Counted from the stretch's first letter, positions 11,506-23,653 are shown. The stretch is DNA of 64,000 nucleotides from Obelidium mucronatum (GCA_025765595.1 JAIVFH010000074.1:113017-177016), one strand, 5' to 3'. Notes: generated by a model from the letters alone, not told the origin. Numbers and translations are program-made.

Positions 11506-12628
11506 TTTTGCGTGATTTTTTTTAGTGTTACCAACATCAGGAAACAGCAGGAATGCATGCGCATAGATATAAGCATATATTCGTGTATTCAAATGTATTC
11601 AAATGTCTGGTATGTGCTACACCTGACCCCCCCCAGTTTGGCGCACATGCCAAATGTGAAACATGTGCTAAAATGTGCGTCATATACAGGAAATGTATGT
11701 GTGGAATGCTGAACTCCTGTACAATATTCCAAGAATATGAGATGCATTTTTCAAATTCCTTATGTAAGTGAGAGGCAAAAGGTTTCCTTACCTCATGGGT
11801 CTGCCAACCATGAGGTACCTGCTGTAACTGATCGCAGCTGGGAACCGAACCTGGTGCCTCTGGATTGCTAGGCTTCATCATTACCAACTACGCTCATTGA
11901 CGCATCTTCTTTAACACTTCTTGCTGGAGGACTTATCAGTTTCTAATATTCAATTCCAATTTGTCGTTTGCACTTTTGCAACAGTACTGGCCTTTACCTA
12001 AGGCTAATCAAAAGGAAACCGTGTGCTTTATCTTGGAACCTATGTTTGGTTCAATTATTGTGCCAGTGTTTTCCATCGGGGAAGATGGACAAAAAGGCAG
12101 TACTACTGCCTTGTGGAAAGGGTTTATTTGAGCCCATAGGCTGAAAAGTACGCTGACTCTGTCATAGAAGATTAAAAGTTGTGATAAATTTAGTATGCAA
12201 ATAAATGAGAACATATTTGAAAGAAACAGATATGGGCAATGTCAAATGTATTTAGAATGCTGAAGTTACAGCTTTATATATGTGGTAAATGTGGCATTCA
12301 TTTTGGATCTATTTTGTCTCTATTCGGAATATGCGCTATATCCCAACCATACGACACCATACATTCATTCAATTTGAAATGGATCATCAATACATGTCGA
12401 CTGTATTCCTTTGATTTCAAATGTTGGGTATTCATCTGCATGTATTCAAATACAAGTGGAATTCAAGAAATGTATGTTTACTCTACAGCCAGTTTCCAGA
12501 TGAACAGTAAACTAGTTGAAATAAAGGAAACCATCTATGTATGATTGATGATGTTAGGCTCCTGAGGTTACTTTGTATGTTTATGGAGTGAAGGGGTAAA
12601 CAACTTACCATTTTTTCTCCGTTTTGAA
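11506..12628. other. Intergenic between chitinase 1 and the ABC transporter
   Basis: 1.1 kb, AT-rich, no convincing gene. It contains scattered GTATTCAAATG-type repeats (near 11585-11605 and 12440) and, at 11780-11905, a tRNA-derived element described separately. Short open frames here have no family features. Confidence 0.5.
11780..11905 (-). repeat. tRNA-derived (SINE-like) element with pol III boxes and a hairpin
   Basis: Read on the minus strand, GAGCGTAGTTGG (about 11885-11896) fits the pol III A box. GGTTCGGTTCC, about 30 bases further on, fits the B box (consensus GGTTCGANTCC). The spacing is that of a tRNA gene, but no acceptor stem pairs and the anticodon arm is poor, so this is not a functional tRNA. 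A perfect 10-base inverted repeat, TACCTCATGG with its complement around a 9-base loop, lies just downstream. Best read as a decayed tRNA gene or a tRNA-derived SINE. Confidence 0.45.
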
Positions 12629-15600
12629 ATGGACTTCATTGTTGCTGATCATGAGCAAGTTGTTGGACAACCACCGGGAACTCTCTTGGATACCACTTTC
12701 CCCGTAACAGTCGAAGCAAAGAACTTGTACGTCAAAGTACGTGGCAGGAAGAAGGAGGAACGTGCTATCCTCAATGATATCTCTTTGAATGTGCCTGCTG
12801 GCAAACTCATGGCTATAATGGTAAGCCGCTGAGGATATATGGAGCACCCCCTTTTAATGCCGTTTTTTGATCAGGGCAGCTCTGGCAGCGGCAAAACTAC
12901 GCTGTTGAATGCATTGGCCGGTCGGGCAAAGGGCATCACTGGGCAAATCACTTTCAACGGCCAGAATCAAGAAAAGTTCCTCAAGAATGGCTTAGTTGCG
13001 TATGTCGAACAACATGATAACCTGCTTCCGTACGTCTCTGTTAGAGAAACACTGCGCTACGTTGCTCGTTTGAGATTACCAAGAGACATGCCAAAGTCAA
13101 AGAAGTTTGAGATTGTCGAGGCGGTAATCCTCGAATTGGGCCTAAAAGAATGCGCTGATACCCTTATTGGAGACGATTGGCATAAGGGGATATCGGGAGG
13201 AGAAAGGCGGCGGGTCAGGTAAAAAATTCTGGGACATGACAGGCCAAACAAACATTGATAACAAAAAACACAACCAGTGTCGGAGTCCAGCTGCTTACGA
13301 ATCCATCTGTAATTTTCTTGGATGAACCGACTACAGGACTGGACGCATTTAACGCAAGATCTTTGATTGAAACCCTACTCAATTTAGCTCACAACTTGAA
13401 TCGAACCATTATCCTATCCATCCACCAGCCTCGATCCGACATTTTTGGATATTTTGACCAAATTACATTGCTCGGTCGTGGCGGTCTGCTTACTTTCTGT
13501 GGAACTCCCCATGAGGGCGTTGAATTCTTTCAGGGGCTTGGGTTTCGTCTTGGAGAGGGAATTAATGGCGCTGATTACTTGGTTGATGCTGTTGCAATCG
13601 ATGATAGGACTGAAGCCTCAGAGATGGAAACTACGAATAATTTGAACCGTGTTGTAGAAGCCTTTAGATCAACGGGACAAACCACAACAACAATTCCAGC
13701 GGAAGAAGTGCCGTATTCTGGCAATCGCTTTACTCAACCCAAAAGTGCTGATTTCTTTGAACAAGTCGCAATTATTTCGAGAAGAATCCTTGTCAACATG
13801 TGGGAAGATCGATTGATGCAATGGGGATCATTTTTGAACGTAGTTGTACTGGGCATCGTTCTTGGCGCCATGAATTACAAACTTGACGAAAATCTCAACT
13901 CCATATTCGCGAGAAAATCCATTGGGTTCTCAATCAATTGTGTGCCAGCATATTGCGGTCTTTTGTTTATCACGTACAAACTCTCCTCTGAGTAGGTTCT
14001 TCTGGGTTGTTTTCGGCAACTATCTAGTCTAACTTCAACGTCTAAGGATGAGAGTTTTCGATCGCGAAAGAAGGGATAAGATGTATAGCGTGCCTGCATA
14101 TCTTGTCGCTTGGTTGTCTCTCCACTTTGCTTTGTATGCCATTCTTGCTATAATATATTCTGCAATCATGGTATGTGAGCTCGTCAACGGCTCTTGAAAA
14201 TCAACGCTAATATTTGCTCAATAAATAGTATTTCATGGTCGGCCTAAGGACAGACAATTTAGCATACCACTTTGGTATTTTGGTAGTTGATACGATTTTG
14301 GTTCAATGGGTTACTGTTGCTTCTGCCTTGCTGTGTGTATCCTTCACTAGAGATTATGCATCGGCTTCTTTGATTGCGAGTTAAGTTATCTTCCCTTGTT
14401 TCACATTGGTTTTTAAATTTTGTTCTTTTTTTCCGCAGATCTCTCGGTCACTATGCTGTTTCTTGTTGGTGGATTCCTGATTGTTCAGTACCCGTATACG
14501 TTCGATGGATGAAGTACTTCTCGATGCCCTACTATGCGTATCAGATTTTCGCGTACAACGAATTCAAGGACAGACAATTTGCCTGCCCTTCCATCCCAGA
14601 AGGCTCTCCATCCCGTGTACTTTGTGACGGCAACAATGTTCTCGCGAGCATCGGTTTCGATAACCCTCTGCACGTATCTTTTCTTGGGTTTATTGCTTTA
14701 ATCGTGGGAACTATTCTTGTTGCTGGATTGGTTCTCCACTTTCTTCCAGCAACAGGCGTAAAACAAGCCGAAGCAGTTACGCAACCAGATGAATCCAAGA
14801 AGAAAGGCGCTGACAAAAAGGAGAAAAAAGATGCAGGCTCCGAGGCGATTGTCGACATGGATCGAACCAAAACACCCAGCATCTCTGTGACGCTAAAGGA
14901 CTTGACTTTTGCACTCGAGCCGACGAAAACATCCAAATTTGCCTCCTTGACCAAGACTCAAGCGCATCAAACTGTGATTTTGGATTCAATTACTGCTAGT
15001 TTCCCTGCTGGGCAGTTAACTGCTGTTCTTGGAGCTTCCGGAGCTGGAAAGAGTACATTGTTGAGTTTACTTCAAGCGCGTCCTCTGAGTCTCCCATCTC
15101 ATTTGAAGCCGAAGCAGTCTGGATCTATTCTCCATAATGGAGTTCCGTTGGAGGAGCATTCTGTTGGCGGGTGTACTGCCAGTGTTCGTCAGGACGATAC
15201 CCATTTACTCCCTGCCTTGACTGCTCGCGAAACATTGGTTTACGCAGCTTTGCTGAGGCTGCCACAGTCATGGTCGAAACAGCGAAAGTTGCATCGCGCT
15301 GACGAAGTTTTGGTGGAACTGGGGCTGAAAGATTGTGCCAATACCCTGGTTGGTGGAGGCGATGTGAAGGGGCTCTCTGGTGGTGAAAAAAGGCGTCTCA
15401 GTGTTGGATTGGCAATGTTGATGGATCCCGCCATCTTGCTATTGGATGAACCCACCTCGGTAACATTTTTTGTGGAGTTTATCATTCTACCGTTTTCCTA
15501 AAAAAAAACGCCATCGAAAAATTAGGGACTTGACTCTGCCGCAGCAAGAAACATGATGATTACATTGCAAAATATTGCAGCTAAAGGACGCACGGTGGTT

Positions 15601-16819
15601 TGCACAGTTCATCAACCGAGATCCGATATTTACCCATTGTTTGATCGCGTTTTGTTGCTGGCTCGTGGTGGAAGGGTCGTTTACGAAGGACCTGGTGTGC
15701 AACTTGTTCCTCATTTGGCAGAACACGGCCACTGCCTCCCGACCTTGACCAATCCTGCTGATTTTGCTCTAGACGTAGCGTCAGTGGATTTGAGAAATAT
15801 GCTAGCCGAAAACATGAGTCGAGAACGAGTTTCGATTCTCATTGACGCTTGGAAGGCTCGTTCATTAAATCATTCGTCGGACCAGGAACCCGATTCGGAA
15901 CTGGCGGGGAAGATATCTGCGTTGTCCTTGATGCGAGAGTTGCCATTCGTGGAGGCCTTACTACTTTTAATGTCTCGAAGTTTCTTGAACCTTACTCGGC
16001 AACCAGGACTTGCCATTTCTCGTGTGATGAACGTCTTTGGTGGCGCTTTGATATTCATGATCTTTTATGTAAAGATTGGAACAGATCAATCTGGAGTGAA
16101 CTCAAGACTCAACTTGTTGGTGAGGTTTAAGTTAGGAGTTTGCTTCATTTTTGTTTGAGTTAATCAAAATGATACAATAGCAACAATCCCTTAGTATGAT
16201 GAACAGCGGCATGATCACGTGTATATCCATGTTCCCCCAAGAACTTCTCCTATTCAAGTTTGAATATCAAGACCGCGCTATATCCACGCAATCTTTTTTT
16301 CTCGCATACACGCTTATTGAACTACCATTTGAATTGATTGCTTCTACATTATTTGCAATCTTTTCGAGATATATCACGGGTCTTCAATTGAATCCAGGGT
16401 ACCTGATTTTGGCGCTGATTGGTGTTGTGTCTGCGGGCGAGAGTATTGGAATTGCATTCAGCGTCTTTTTCTCCAAGCCTGGCTTTTCGCTGCAATTACT
16501 CTCTTTAATTCTTACCCTTATGGTGTTGAGTTCGGGGTTGATTAGCGTCGCTATGCCAGTGTTCCTGACCAATTTGAATTACTTATCTGTGGTTCGATAT
16601 GCAGCGAGAACTATTGCAGCTGCGGAATTCCTGCCTGACATGATTATTGATTGTCCCGTCGACACGGAGTGCGCGTATCATACTGGAACGGATGTGATGA
16701 AGTTGTTTGGGTTTCCAGTGGGTGACAACCATTTGGCGTTCAATATGGTTGGCTTAGTCATATGTGTAGTCTTGTATCGCGTTATTGCCTTTGGAGTCAT
16801 GAAGTGGTTGTATCGTTGA
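12629..16819 (+). CDS. Full-size ABCG-type transporter
   Basis: Two half-transporters in tandem, each nucleotide-binding domain before its membrane domain (White/ABCG order). Exons 12629-12820, 12875-13218, 13278-13991, 14047-14170, 14229-14379, 14439-15459, 15526-16119 and 16181-16819. NBD1: Walker A GSSGSGKTTLL, signature ISGGERRR, Walker B VIFLDEPTTGLD. NBD2: GASGAGKSTLL, GLSGGEKRR, LLLDEPTSGLD; both sites look catalytically complete. Membrane segment 1 includes FDRERRDKMYSVPAYL, typical of ABCG. With the exon at 14439 the frame breaks once near 14485; adding one base there gives about 1259 residues. Using an acceptor ending at 14488 instead restores the frame but drops about 17 residues of a membrane helix (1242 residues). 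Probably plasma membrane; substrate unknown (lipids, sterols or drugs in the family). Confidence 0.9.
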
Positions 16820-16837
16820 TTTCAGTTACCGCAACCC

Positions 16838-16843
16838 AATAAA
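16838..16843 (+). terminator. Poly(A) signal of the ABC transporter
   Basis: AATAAA 19 bases after the stop codon, in the convergent gap of 116 bases before chitinase 2. Confidence 0.45.
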
Positions 16844-16935
16844 AAGTAAATTTCGGTTTTCTTCAAAATGCCATTTTAAAAACATAGACGCGCGGGCTTT
16901 ATTTTTCTTTCTATATCCAAATTTTCTTACAATGC

Positions 16936-19515
16936 TCAACAGCCCACGTACCACACGATCCAAGAGGATGCCAAACAGTAGTACATGGTTCCAGCAGAAC
17001 ATTCATTCTTACCGGCAGTACATGGTTGACCCACCACTGGACCGCCAGAAGCAGCTGTAGTGGTGGCCGCATTAGTAGTGGTCGTTGTTGTCGTTGTTGG
17101 CTTGACAGTGGTAGTGGTGGTTGTGGTGGTCGACTTTGCAATAGTAGTTGTAGTAGAAGTAGCTGGGTTACTGGTAGTGGTAGTGGTAGTGACGGTGGTG
17201 GTTGGCTTGGACGTGGTAGTGGTAGTGGTGGTGGTAGTTGATCCACTCCCTCCACATGGGCCAACAACCTTCCAAGCAGCAGATGGTGGGACATCAGTCG
17301 ATCCGGCCCACCAGTTTGCAACGTAGTTGACGTTTTGGTAAGAAACTTGAGCTCCTCCATTGTATGTTGACGATGCACTCCAAGCAGGGTAACAGTTGGA
17401 TGCCACAGTTGTGGTTGAAGTAGCAGCAGTTGTAGTGGTAGTGGTTGTGGTAGAGGTGGTTGGCTTCAAAGTTGTTGTAGTCGAAGTTGTGGTTGGTGCG
17501 GTGGTTGTAGTAGTTGTTGTCGTTGTTGGAGCAGCGGTGGTGGTGGTGGTGGTGGTTGATTGAGTCGTAGTTGCCTTAGTCGTGGTAGTTGTAGAAGTGG
17601 TTGGAACAGTTGTAGTCGTTGTGGTGGTGGATGTGGTTGGCTTGGCAGTGGTAGTGGTGGTTGGCTTAGCGGTGGTGGTGGTTGTTGTTGTGGTTGTGGT
17701 CTTGGAGCTTGAACCAGCAGAACATGCACCTGTAGAAACCCATCCATTGGTACCAGATCCTGGAATAGTTCCTGGGTTCAAGTAGTAGGCAGCCTTCCAG
17801 TTTTGTCCATTGTAGGAAACTTCAACGTCTGCACTGTACGTGTAGGAGGCAACCCATGGGAGGAAACATTCACCAGGTCCTGGGTGTTGGTTCTGGAAAA
17901 AAGGAATAGTCAATAAACACATTCTCATCCAGTCAATTGACGAATACTCACGCTAGAACAGGCATTCAAAGCATTGTAACAGTTTTGACCAACACCACAT
18001 TGGGCGTTCGAGAAGCACATATCATAACAGTGGGTATTGGCATCAGCCCAGGAGGCACCGCAACGCGACGTAAGATCGTTTGGAGAAGGTCCAACGTTTG
18101 TTGGGGATGGCTGTGGGACGGAGGTGATGCTGGCGACTTGGGCAACACAGTCAACTCCTGGAGTTCCAGCTGCCGCAGTGAAGAAGGTGGAAAGAGCTGG
18201 CATCAAAGCACCACCGTCAATAGTAGCCTCCCTTTCAAAGAAAAGTGGATGAATACAACCAAACTGAAGATCGAAGAGAAAGTCAAGAAAAGTTACCAAG
18301 TCATAACTCCCTTCAAACCCATGCATGCAGCGTAAGCAGACTTGATGGCAATAGAGCGCGAGTCGTCGTAACTGATGAAAATGTTGGTCTTTGGGTTGTA
18401 CAACCATGGGGTCTGGGTCCAGGTATCAAAGTGCTTGATCCATTCACCAGTGGTGTCTTGAGTGTATGGGTAAACTTGAACAAAAGTGAAAGTTCCACCG
18501 AGACCAGCCCCAGCACAATCGTGACCAGTAGATCCCTTGATGACAGGAACGTTGATGTCAGAGTCCTTGTTGTTGGTCATTGGAGAGACTGGGCTCATGT
18601 AGTGTCCATAAAAGGGGGTACCCAAAGCAAGCTTGCTGGCTGGGAATCCGGCAGCGAGCCAAGACTGGACGGCATCGCGAACGTTACCGCCTGGGGTTCC
18701 GAGGTTTCCAACATCCTGAATTAATGGAGCACTGGCCCCAGTGTGAGTTCCCCAGATACCGTTAAGATCGTAAGCCTGGCAGAAACGCGTTTAGTTATAT
18801 GAAATCGCATGCATCAAAACACCTTACCATCAAATTCACAAAGTCAAAGATTTGCGCGTAAGCAGAAAGATCCTTGGATGGCTGTCCAGTCGCGTCCTTC
18901 CATGGGTACGCAGGTGGGGCAGCAGTAATCAGCTTTCCTGGAATAGCAGCACGGAGAGCCTTCAATGCAGTCAAGAAGTTCGCAGTATCAGCAGTGCTCC
19001 ATGGGTTCTGGCAGGCGCCTTGTTCACCAGGGTATTCCCAGTCAATGTCGATACCGTCCAAGTTGTACTTTGTCATCAAAGCGCTGACGGTGGAGACAAA
19101 AGTGTTGATTCCAGCGGCGCTGGCAAATGCTGTGGAGAATGGTTGGATTCCCCATCCTCCGATCGAGACAATCGCCTTGGCGTCTCCGGCATGACAGTCG
19201 GCGGCAAAGTTGGTAATGATGGAGTTATCAGTGGCAGGAACGGTTACAGATCCCGTGGAGTCAATGTTGGCGAAGGCTAATTGAAGGGGCAGTGGGTGGG
19301 AATTTAGGACATTGATTGATCAAATGAAGCCACTATGTTGACTTACCATAGTTGACATGGGTGACTTTGCTAAAGTCCAAGTAGGAAGCTCTAACATTGT
19401 CCCAGTAAGGCAGATAGGCAACAAGGATCTTTCCATCAGGGCCAACGGCTCTGGCATTGACTCCAACGGCAGCAAGCGCCATCAGGAGGGCGGACACGAT
19501 CGATCCAGCTTTCAT
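16936..19515 (-). CDS. Secreted GH18 chitinase with two CBM5/12 modules (chitinase 2)
   Basis: Inverted paralogue of chitinase 1. Exons 19347-19515, 18828-19276, 18297-18775, 17952-18231 and 16936-17892 have the same first four lengths (169, 449, 479, 280) as chitinase 1 and give 777 residues. The signal peptide, DGIDIDWE with catalytic Glu 137, the six-Cys module and the first CBM5/12 module match chitinase 1 almost residue for residue. It then has a longer Thr-rich linker interrupted by a second CBM5/12-like module (CYPAWSASSTYNGGAQVSYQ, about 640-690), more linker, and a different Cys-containing tail. The extra module should raise affinity for crystalline chitin. Introns are also alike, so the copies are young or kept alike by gene conversion. 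Confidence 0.93.
17715..19515 (-). repeat. Right arm of the chitinase inverted repeat
   Basis: Mate of the left arm; the arms are separated by about 6.6 kb holding the ABC transporter. Identity was judged by eye from aligned stretches, not computed. Confidence 0.75.
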
Positions 19516-19976
19516 AGTAATGTTAAGTTTTTTTTGCTAGAGGGAAAAGAGGCAAGGAGCTCCCCCTTCTTAAAGGGATTTTCTCAAAGCGCGGGCTTGG
19601 GCTTTTCTCCCATGACCGGACACATGACTTGAAATTTTTCAAGGAGAGCAAAAAAGGTGTAATTGTCTCACAAAGCAAGTCCGTGGATGCTCTGTTGTGT
19701 TTCTGCGAGTTTTTTCAAGTGCTTTGTGGCTGAGAGAATGTTGGATCTTTGGCTGGGATGATGAGCGAGGCTGAAATTCGGCTGGCGGATTTCGAGTCAC
19801 AGGGTGGCACCTGGCAAGCCCACATGTCATTGAAATCAACAAACCAAATCGATCGAGAAAAGAATCAAACCGAGGATGATATCCATATAAAATGGGGCTT
19901 TTAATCGTACCAATTGAAGACTGACATTGTTCAACACAACAAAACGCTACTGAAATAATTATGCTAAGGAACACAC
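19516..19976. other. Intergenic upstream of chitinase 2
   Basis: No gene seen. Between 19560 and 19625 a segment on the minus strand (AAGCCCGCG with AATCCCTTTAAGAAG) loosely repeats one found before chitinase 1 (near 9190-9210). It may be a conserved chitinase promoter piece. The rest is AT-rich. Confidence 0.4.
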
Positions 19977-20929
19977 TTATTTTCGCTGATATTCCAAAAG
20001 ACAATCCAGAGAATTATTCTCCAAAAAATCGTTGACATTCTCCACAGACTGATGCCCAGCAGGCCAAAAGTACTGGAGATCCACCTTCTGGCGCTGATAC
20101 ATGTCCACCAAGTATGAGTCACTTTTAATAACCTGCACAGCCCCAAGCACCTGACTCATGATTTTGAGCATATGCAAGTTCTCTGCATCGTCCTGGATCA
20201 AGGCAGAAAGAATCTTTGCGAGGAATAAAAGCCCGAAATCGGATTCGCATTCGGTAAGTAACACGCCGTAAATGATGCCAAAGTATTTGCAAACGTTGGG
20301 TGTTGCTGCTGCAGTTTTTTGAATGATTGGGGTAATTTTTTCGAGACTTTTTTGCAAATTATAGTTTTTGGGTTGGTTAGAAAGAGAGAATATGAGAGAA
20401 AAAAAACAGGGTTTGGGTATTACCAGGCTTGAACATCTGAAGCTGAGACAGAATACGCCTTGATTAATTCTGGAAACAGTTTCGCTGTTCTCGCAACAGC
20501 CGCGCCGCCTCTTTTAATGGCTTCCTCAATCAACATAAACAGCAACCCGTCCACAAATTCTTGACGCGTCGATTCCCCATCCGCAGCGTATTCCTCAATC
20601 TTTTGCATAATTACAGCGTGATTGAAAGATTGAAACCAGTTGGATGACACGGCATTGATCCGTTCAGTGACAACATGAGTAGTTTGATCGGAATCAACTG
20701 GGCTTTGTGGTGGCAGTGAGAGTGGTGGGACTTCAGCGAGCAGTTCTCCTGTCAGCTTTGGCTTTGGCGGCAATGCTGGCTTTGATGCCGCGGTGGAGTT
20801 TTGTTCCACTGTATCATCGCCGCAGAGTGTTGCTGTGGAAGACGCTACAATAAACCCAATTGCAAGTGGTTTCGAGACGCCGTTTTCGTTGACTTCGTTG
20901 ATCCGGATAATGTTTTCAGAGTCTTCCAT
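19977..20929 (-). CDS. Unknown protein, shorter member of a tandem pair
   Basis: Exons 20424-20929 and 19977-20346 join in phase for 291 residues. The N-terminal third is variable with a KPALPPKPKL proline motif. The C-terminal two thirds (about 105-291) are helical and shared with the neighbour at 21077-22711: both have WF(Q/R)SF/EFN, GG(A/V)AVA(R/H)TA(K/R)L, YFGI(I/L)YG and QRQ/KRQ...DLQ(Y/Q)FWP. The intron falls at the same place in both. The helical fold faintly recalls MIF4G/MA3-type repeats, but I do not recognise it and assign no function. Confidence 0.75.
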
Positions 20930-21076
20930 TTGGCGATCAAAGGTATTTCCGTTGAAGAATGGAAGTTGTTTTTTTTTTGGCGTGTTGTGGGATTGTCAAG
21001 AGTAATTTGAACTTTGTTCTTGACGAGAAAAAAGAACAGAAAATAGAAGGGGGAAAAGATAGTAATTTTTTTTATT

Positions 21077-22711
21077 TTAATACTCGATAAGACATTCGAG
21101 TCCACTTTCATCCATCCAATCCTCAATCTCAAACCGAGATTTGGATTTGGGCCAAAACTGTTGCAAATCAAAGTTTTGGCGTTTGTACAGTGCCTTGAGT
21201 CCCTTCTCGCCCTTCATTAATAATACCGTTTCCAGCGAATGAGCCAGCGCGGAAGGCGCACGCAAAATATCTTGCCGTTCTTCATAGTCGAGAAGTGGTT
21301 CAAGAATCTCGTTCAGGATTTCAATGGAAAAGTATTCCTCGTCTTGGACCATCATGGCGCCGTATAGAATTCCAAAGTATTTGTAGCATGATTGGATGTG
21401 GGGCTCAAGTTTCCAGATAGTAGAGGCGATTTTGGCCAAGCTAAGAGGGTGATGTGGTTTTAAACACGATATTGGCAAAGGCTAACAACACAGAGTATTT
21501 TTTCACCTGCTTCTGATATCGTTCAGGGTAAAGTACTTTTCAGTGACCAAGTGTGGAAGGAGTCTTGCAGTATGGGCAACAGCGACACCACCTTTCCCCA
21601 TTGCATCATTCAGGAGATTATTTAGCAATATAGTAGTGTAATGACTGTTGTTTAATCCATTGTAGCTTTTCATGAATTGCGCTGGATTAAATTCACGAAA
21701 CCATTGCTTCAAAATAGAATCAAGACGTGTCAGGATCTCGGAATTTGTCAATCGAGCAGCGGATTCAAGAGGAAATTCTTGCTGTAGTTGAGGAGGAGAA
21801 GTATTAGCCGCTGCTGTTACGGGTTTTGGAATTGAGGCGGGGTCGACTGTCTTTGTTTCCTCTGCCCCATATCCATCCAACAAATCATCAACATCAAAAT
21901 CTTCATTCTCAGATGATACATTTAGATCACGTAAATTCACGTCGATGTTTTCGAGCATTGAATCGTAGGAGTTTGCTTTGTTGGGTGGTGCCGCAATAGC
22001 GAGGGCTGGTTTTGGTGGGAGGGCGGATGAAAGTACGGGACTGATGCTATCTAGTCCAAGCAACTGACGTGCAGTGAGTCTCGACTTTGAAGTACCTCCG
22101 TTAACACTTGCTGTTGTTGACTGCTGCGACTCCTCATGCTTCTTCAATACAGCTTGAGGGATCCCGTTCATCAAATCCTCAACCTCAGCTTGCAAATAAT
22201 CAATCTGATTATTGGGTGCTTTCAGCAGCAAATCGACTGGATCCAATTGCTTTTTGGTCATAAACGAGCATCCGACCAGAACAGCATTATTTTCACAATC
22301 GGTATTCTGGTCGCCCCCAGATTGACCTGTTACCGGACAGACTTGCTTCTTTCTGCTTTTCTGATCGGTTCCACCGCGTGCAAATGGACATTCTCCGCCT
22401 TGTGTTGGATTTTCTGAATCAGAAACGACTTGTTTTTGAATTTCTTGATTGTCTTTCGCTTCAGACTCAGAGACAACTGCGGTGGCTAAAGTCCCTGACA
22501 ATTTCAACAAGTCTTTTGCAGTGACGCGTTGTTTTGGTTTTAGTTTCAGTGGTGGTGGTGTGAACTGACTGCCATTGCCATCAGGTTCTAGAGCATCATA
22601 CAGCGTCGCCAGAGAAGAGTTTGAAGCCTCGCTTTGGATCAAACTCGGTCTTTCTAGGATTGATTTTGCCGTAAAACGCGTTATTGCAGTGCGCGGAGGA
22701 GGTGCAGCCAT
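21077..22711 (-). CDS. Unknown protein, longer member of a tandem pair
   Basis: Exons 21507-22711 and 21077-21440 give 522 residues starting at ATG 22711. The N-terminal 300 residues are low-complexity and acidic, with two similar segments around KQRVTAKDLLKL and SRLTARQLLGL and a Cys pair region (ECPFARGG, QVCPVTGQ). An acidic patch, ENEDFDVDDLLDGYG, follows. The C-terminal domain (about 345-522) is the one shared with the neighbour at 19977-20929, including the intron position. Tandem duplication followed by N-terminal divergence is the simplest history. Function unknown. Confidence 0.75.
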
Positions 22712-22902
22712 GTTCAACTGTGACTGCGTGTGTGATTTACAAGAATAATCGAAAATCTCGGTGTGTGGGTTTATTTTGGTGTATTTGTTGTGATTGTCAA
22801 AAAGACCCTGATAAACTGTGACTTGTTAAAGGCAGCGAGGCACGAAACAAGAAGGACAAAAGTTTTACAGAGTCAGACAAACAATAAGAAAAGAAAAAGA
22901 AA
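22712..22902. promoter_or_regulatory. Divergent 5' region
   Basis: 191 bases between the start codons at 22711 (minus) and 22903 (plus). Purine-rich just before 22903 (AAAGAAAAAGAAA). No named element. Confidence 0.3.
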
Positions 22903-23645
22903 ATGGCCGGCATCAATGCTTCCCCCCTCTTTGCCAACGCCGCCACCAACGCGCTTGATGACTTCAACACGAATGCGGTCGCAGCCGGCGGCGTCGATGC
23001 GTGTTTTGTTGCCGTGGAACACGGCTACGCGTCCGCTGGCGGCGTTCCGCTGGCCACTGCCGCCGAGGCGGGGCGCGCCGAAATGCGCGCGGTCGAGGCG
23101 ACGGCCCAGGCGGCGGGCGCGGCAGTCGCGCCGCCGTGGTTTGCCGCCTGGGCCGCGAACCAGTTTGCCACCCTGGCGGCCCTGCAAGCACAACTCCACA
23201 ACGTCACAGTCTCCCGCAGAAACGAACAGGTGAACACTGTCTACTTTAGACTTTGGTAATGATTCCATCGTTATCTGACTGGCTCTTGCCTTCCATTGCT
23301 TATTTTCAGGCATTCGCCTGGCCCAACAGCACTGAAATCATGAAGCCAGCCAAAACCGTGCCTGGATTCGGTCAAGTACCACTGGCCGCCATGGTTCCAC
23401 CGCGCGGGATACCAGCTGCAGTTGCGGCAGTCCTTGGAGCCCCACCGCCACCACCAGGTATCTTGGCAGTGCCTCCGCAAGTATTCCCCTTCTTGGCCAT
23501 GTCGCATCAAGTACCACTTACCCAAGCCGAAATCGGGTATTTGGCCATGTTTTACAACAACTCGTTTGAGATTGTTGTTGGGGATGATCACGCTGCTCAA
23601 GTTTTGAAGTTTAAGAGATTTTTGATGGGTTTGAGTTCAAATTAA
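22903..23645 (+). CDS. Small Ala/Pro-rich protein, unknown
   Basis: Exons 22903-23229 and 23310-23645 give 220 residues. The first exon is strikingly GC-rich and encodes many Ala and Gly residues (for example AVEATAQAAGAAVAPPW), predicted helical. The second has a PPPPPG turn and a hydrophobic tail ending in FKRFLMGLSSN. No signal peptide or transmembrane helix is evident. An AATAAA lies directly after the stop (23648-23653). I do not recognise a family. Confidence 0.65.
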
Positions 23646-23647
23646 AC

Positions 23648-23653
23648 AATAAA
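23648..23653 (+). terminator. Poly(A) signal of the Ala/Pro-rich gene
   Basis: AATAAA three bases after the stop codon. Confidence 0.35.

Noticed and set aside
11780..11905. A functional tRNA gene
   Set aside because: Pol III boxes are present but no acceptor stem pairs and the anticodon arm has a wrong loop size.
23001..23249. Arg/Gly-rich alternative frame in the small Ala/Pro-rich gene
   Set aside because: Same GC-content artefact; the ATG frame at 22903 splices cleanly to a matching second exon.
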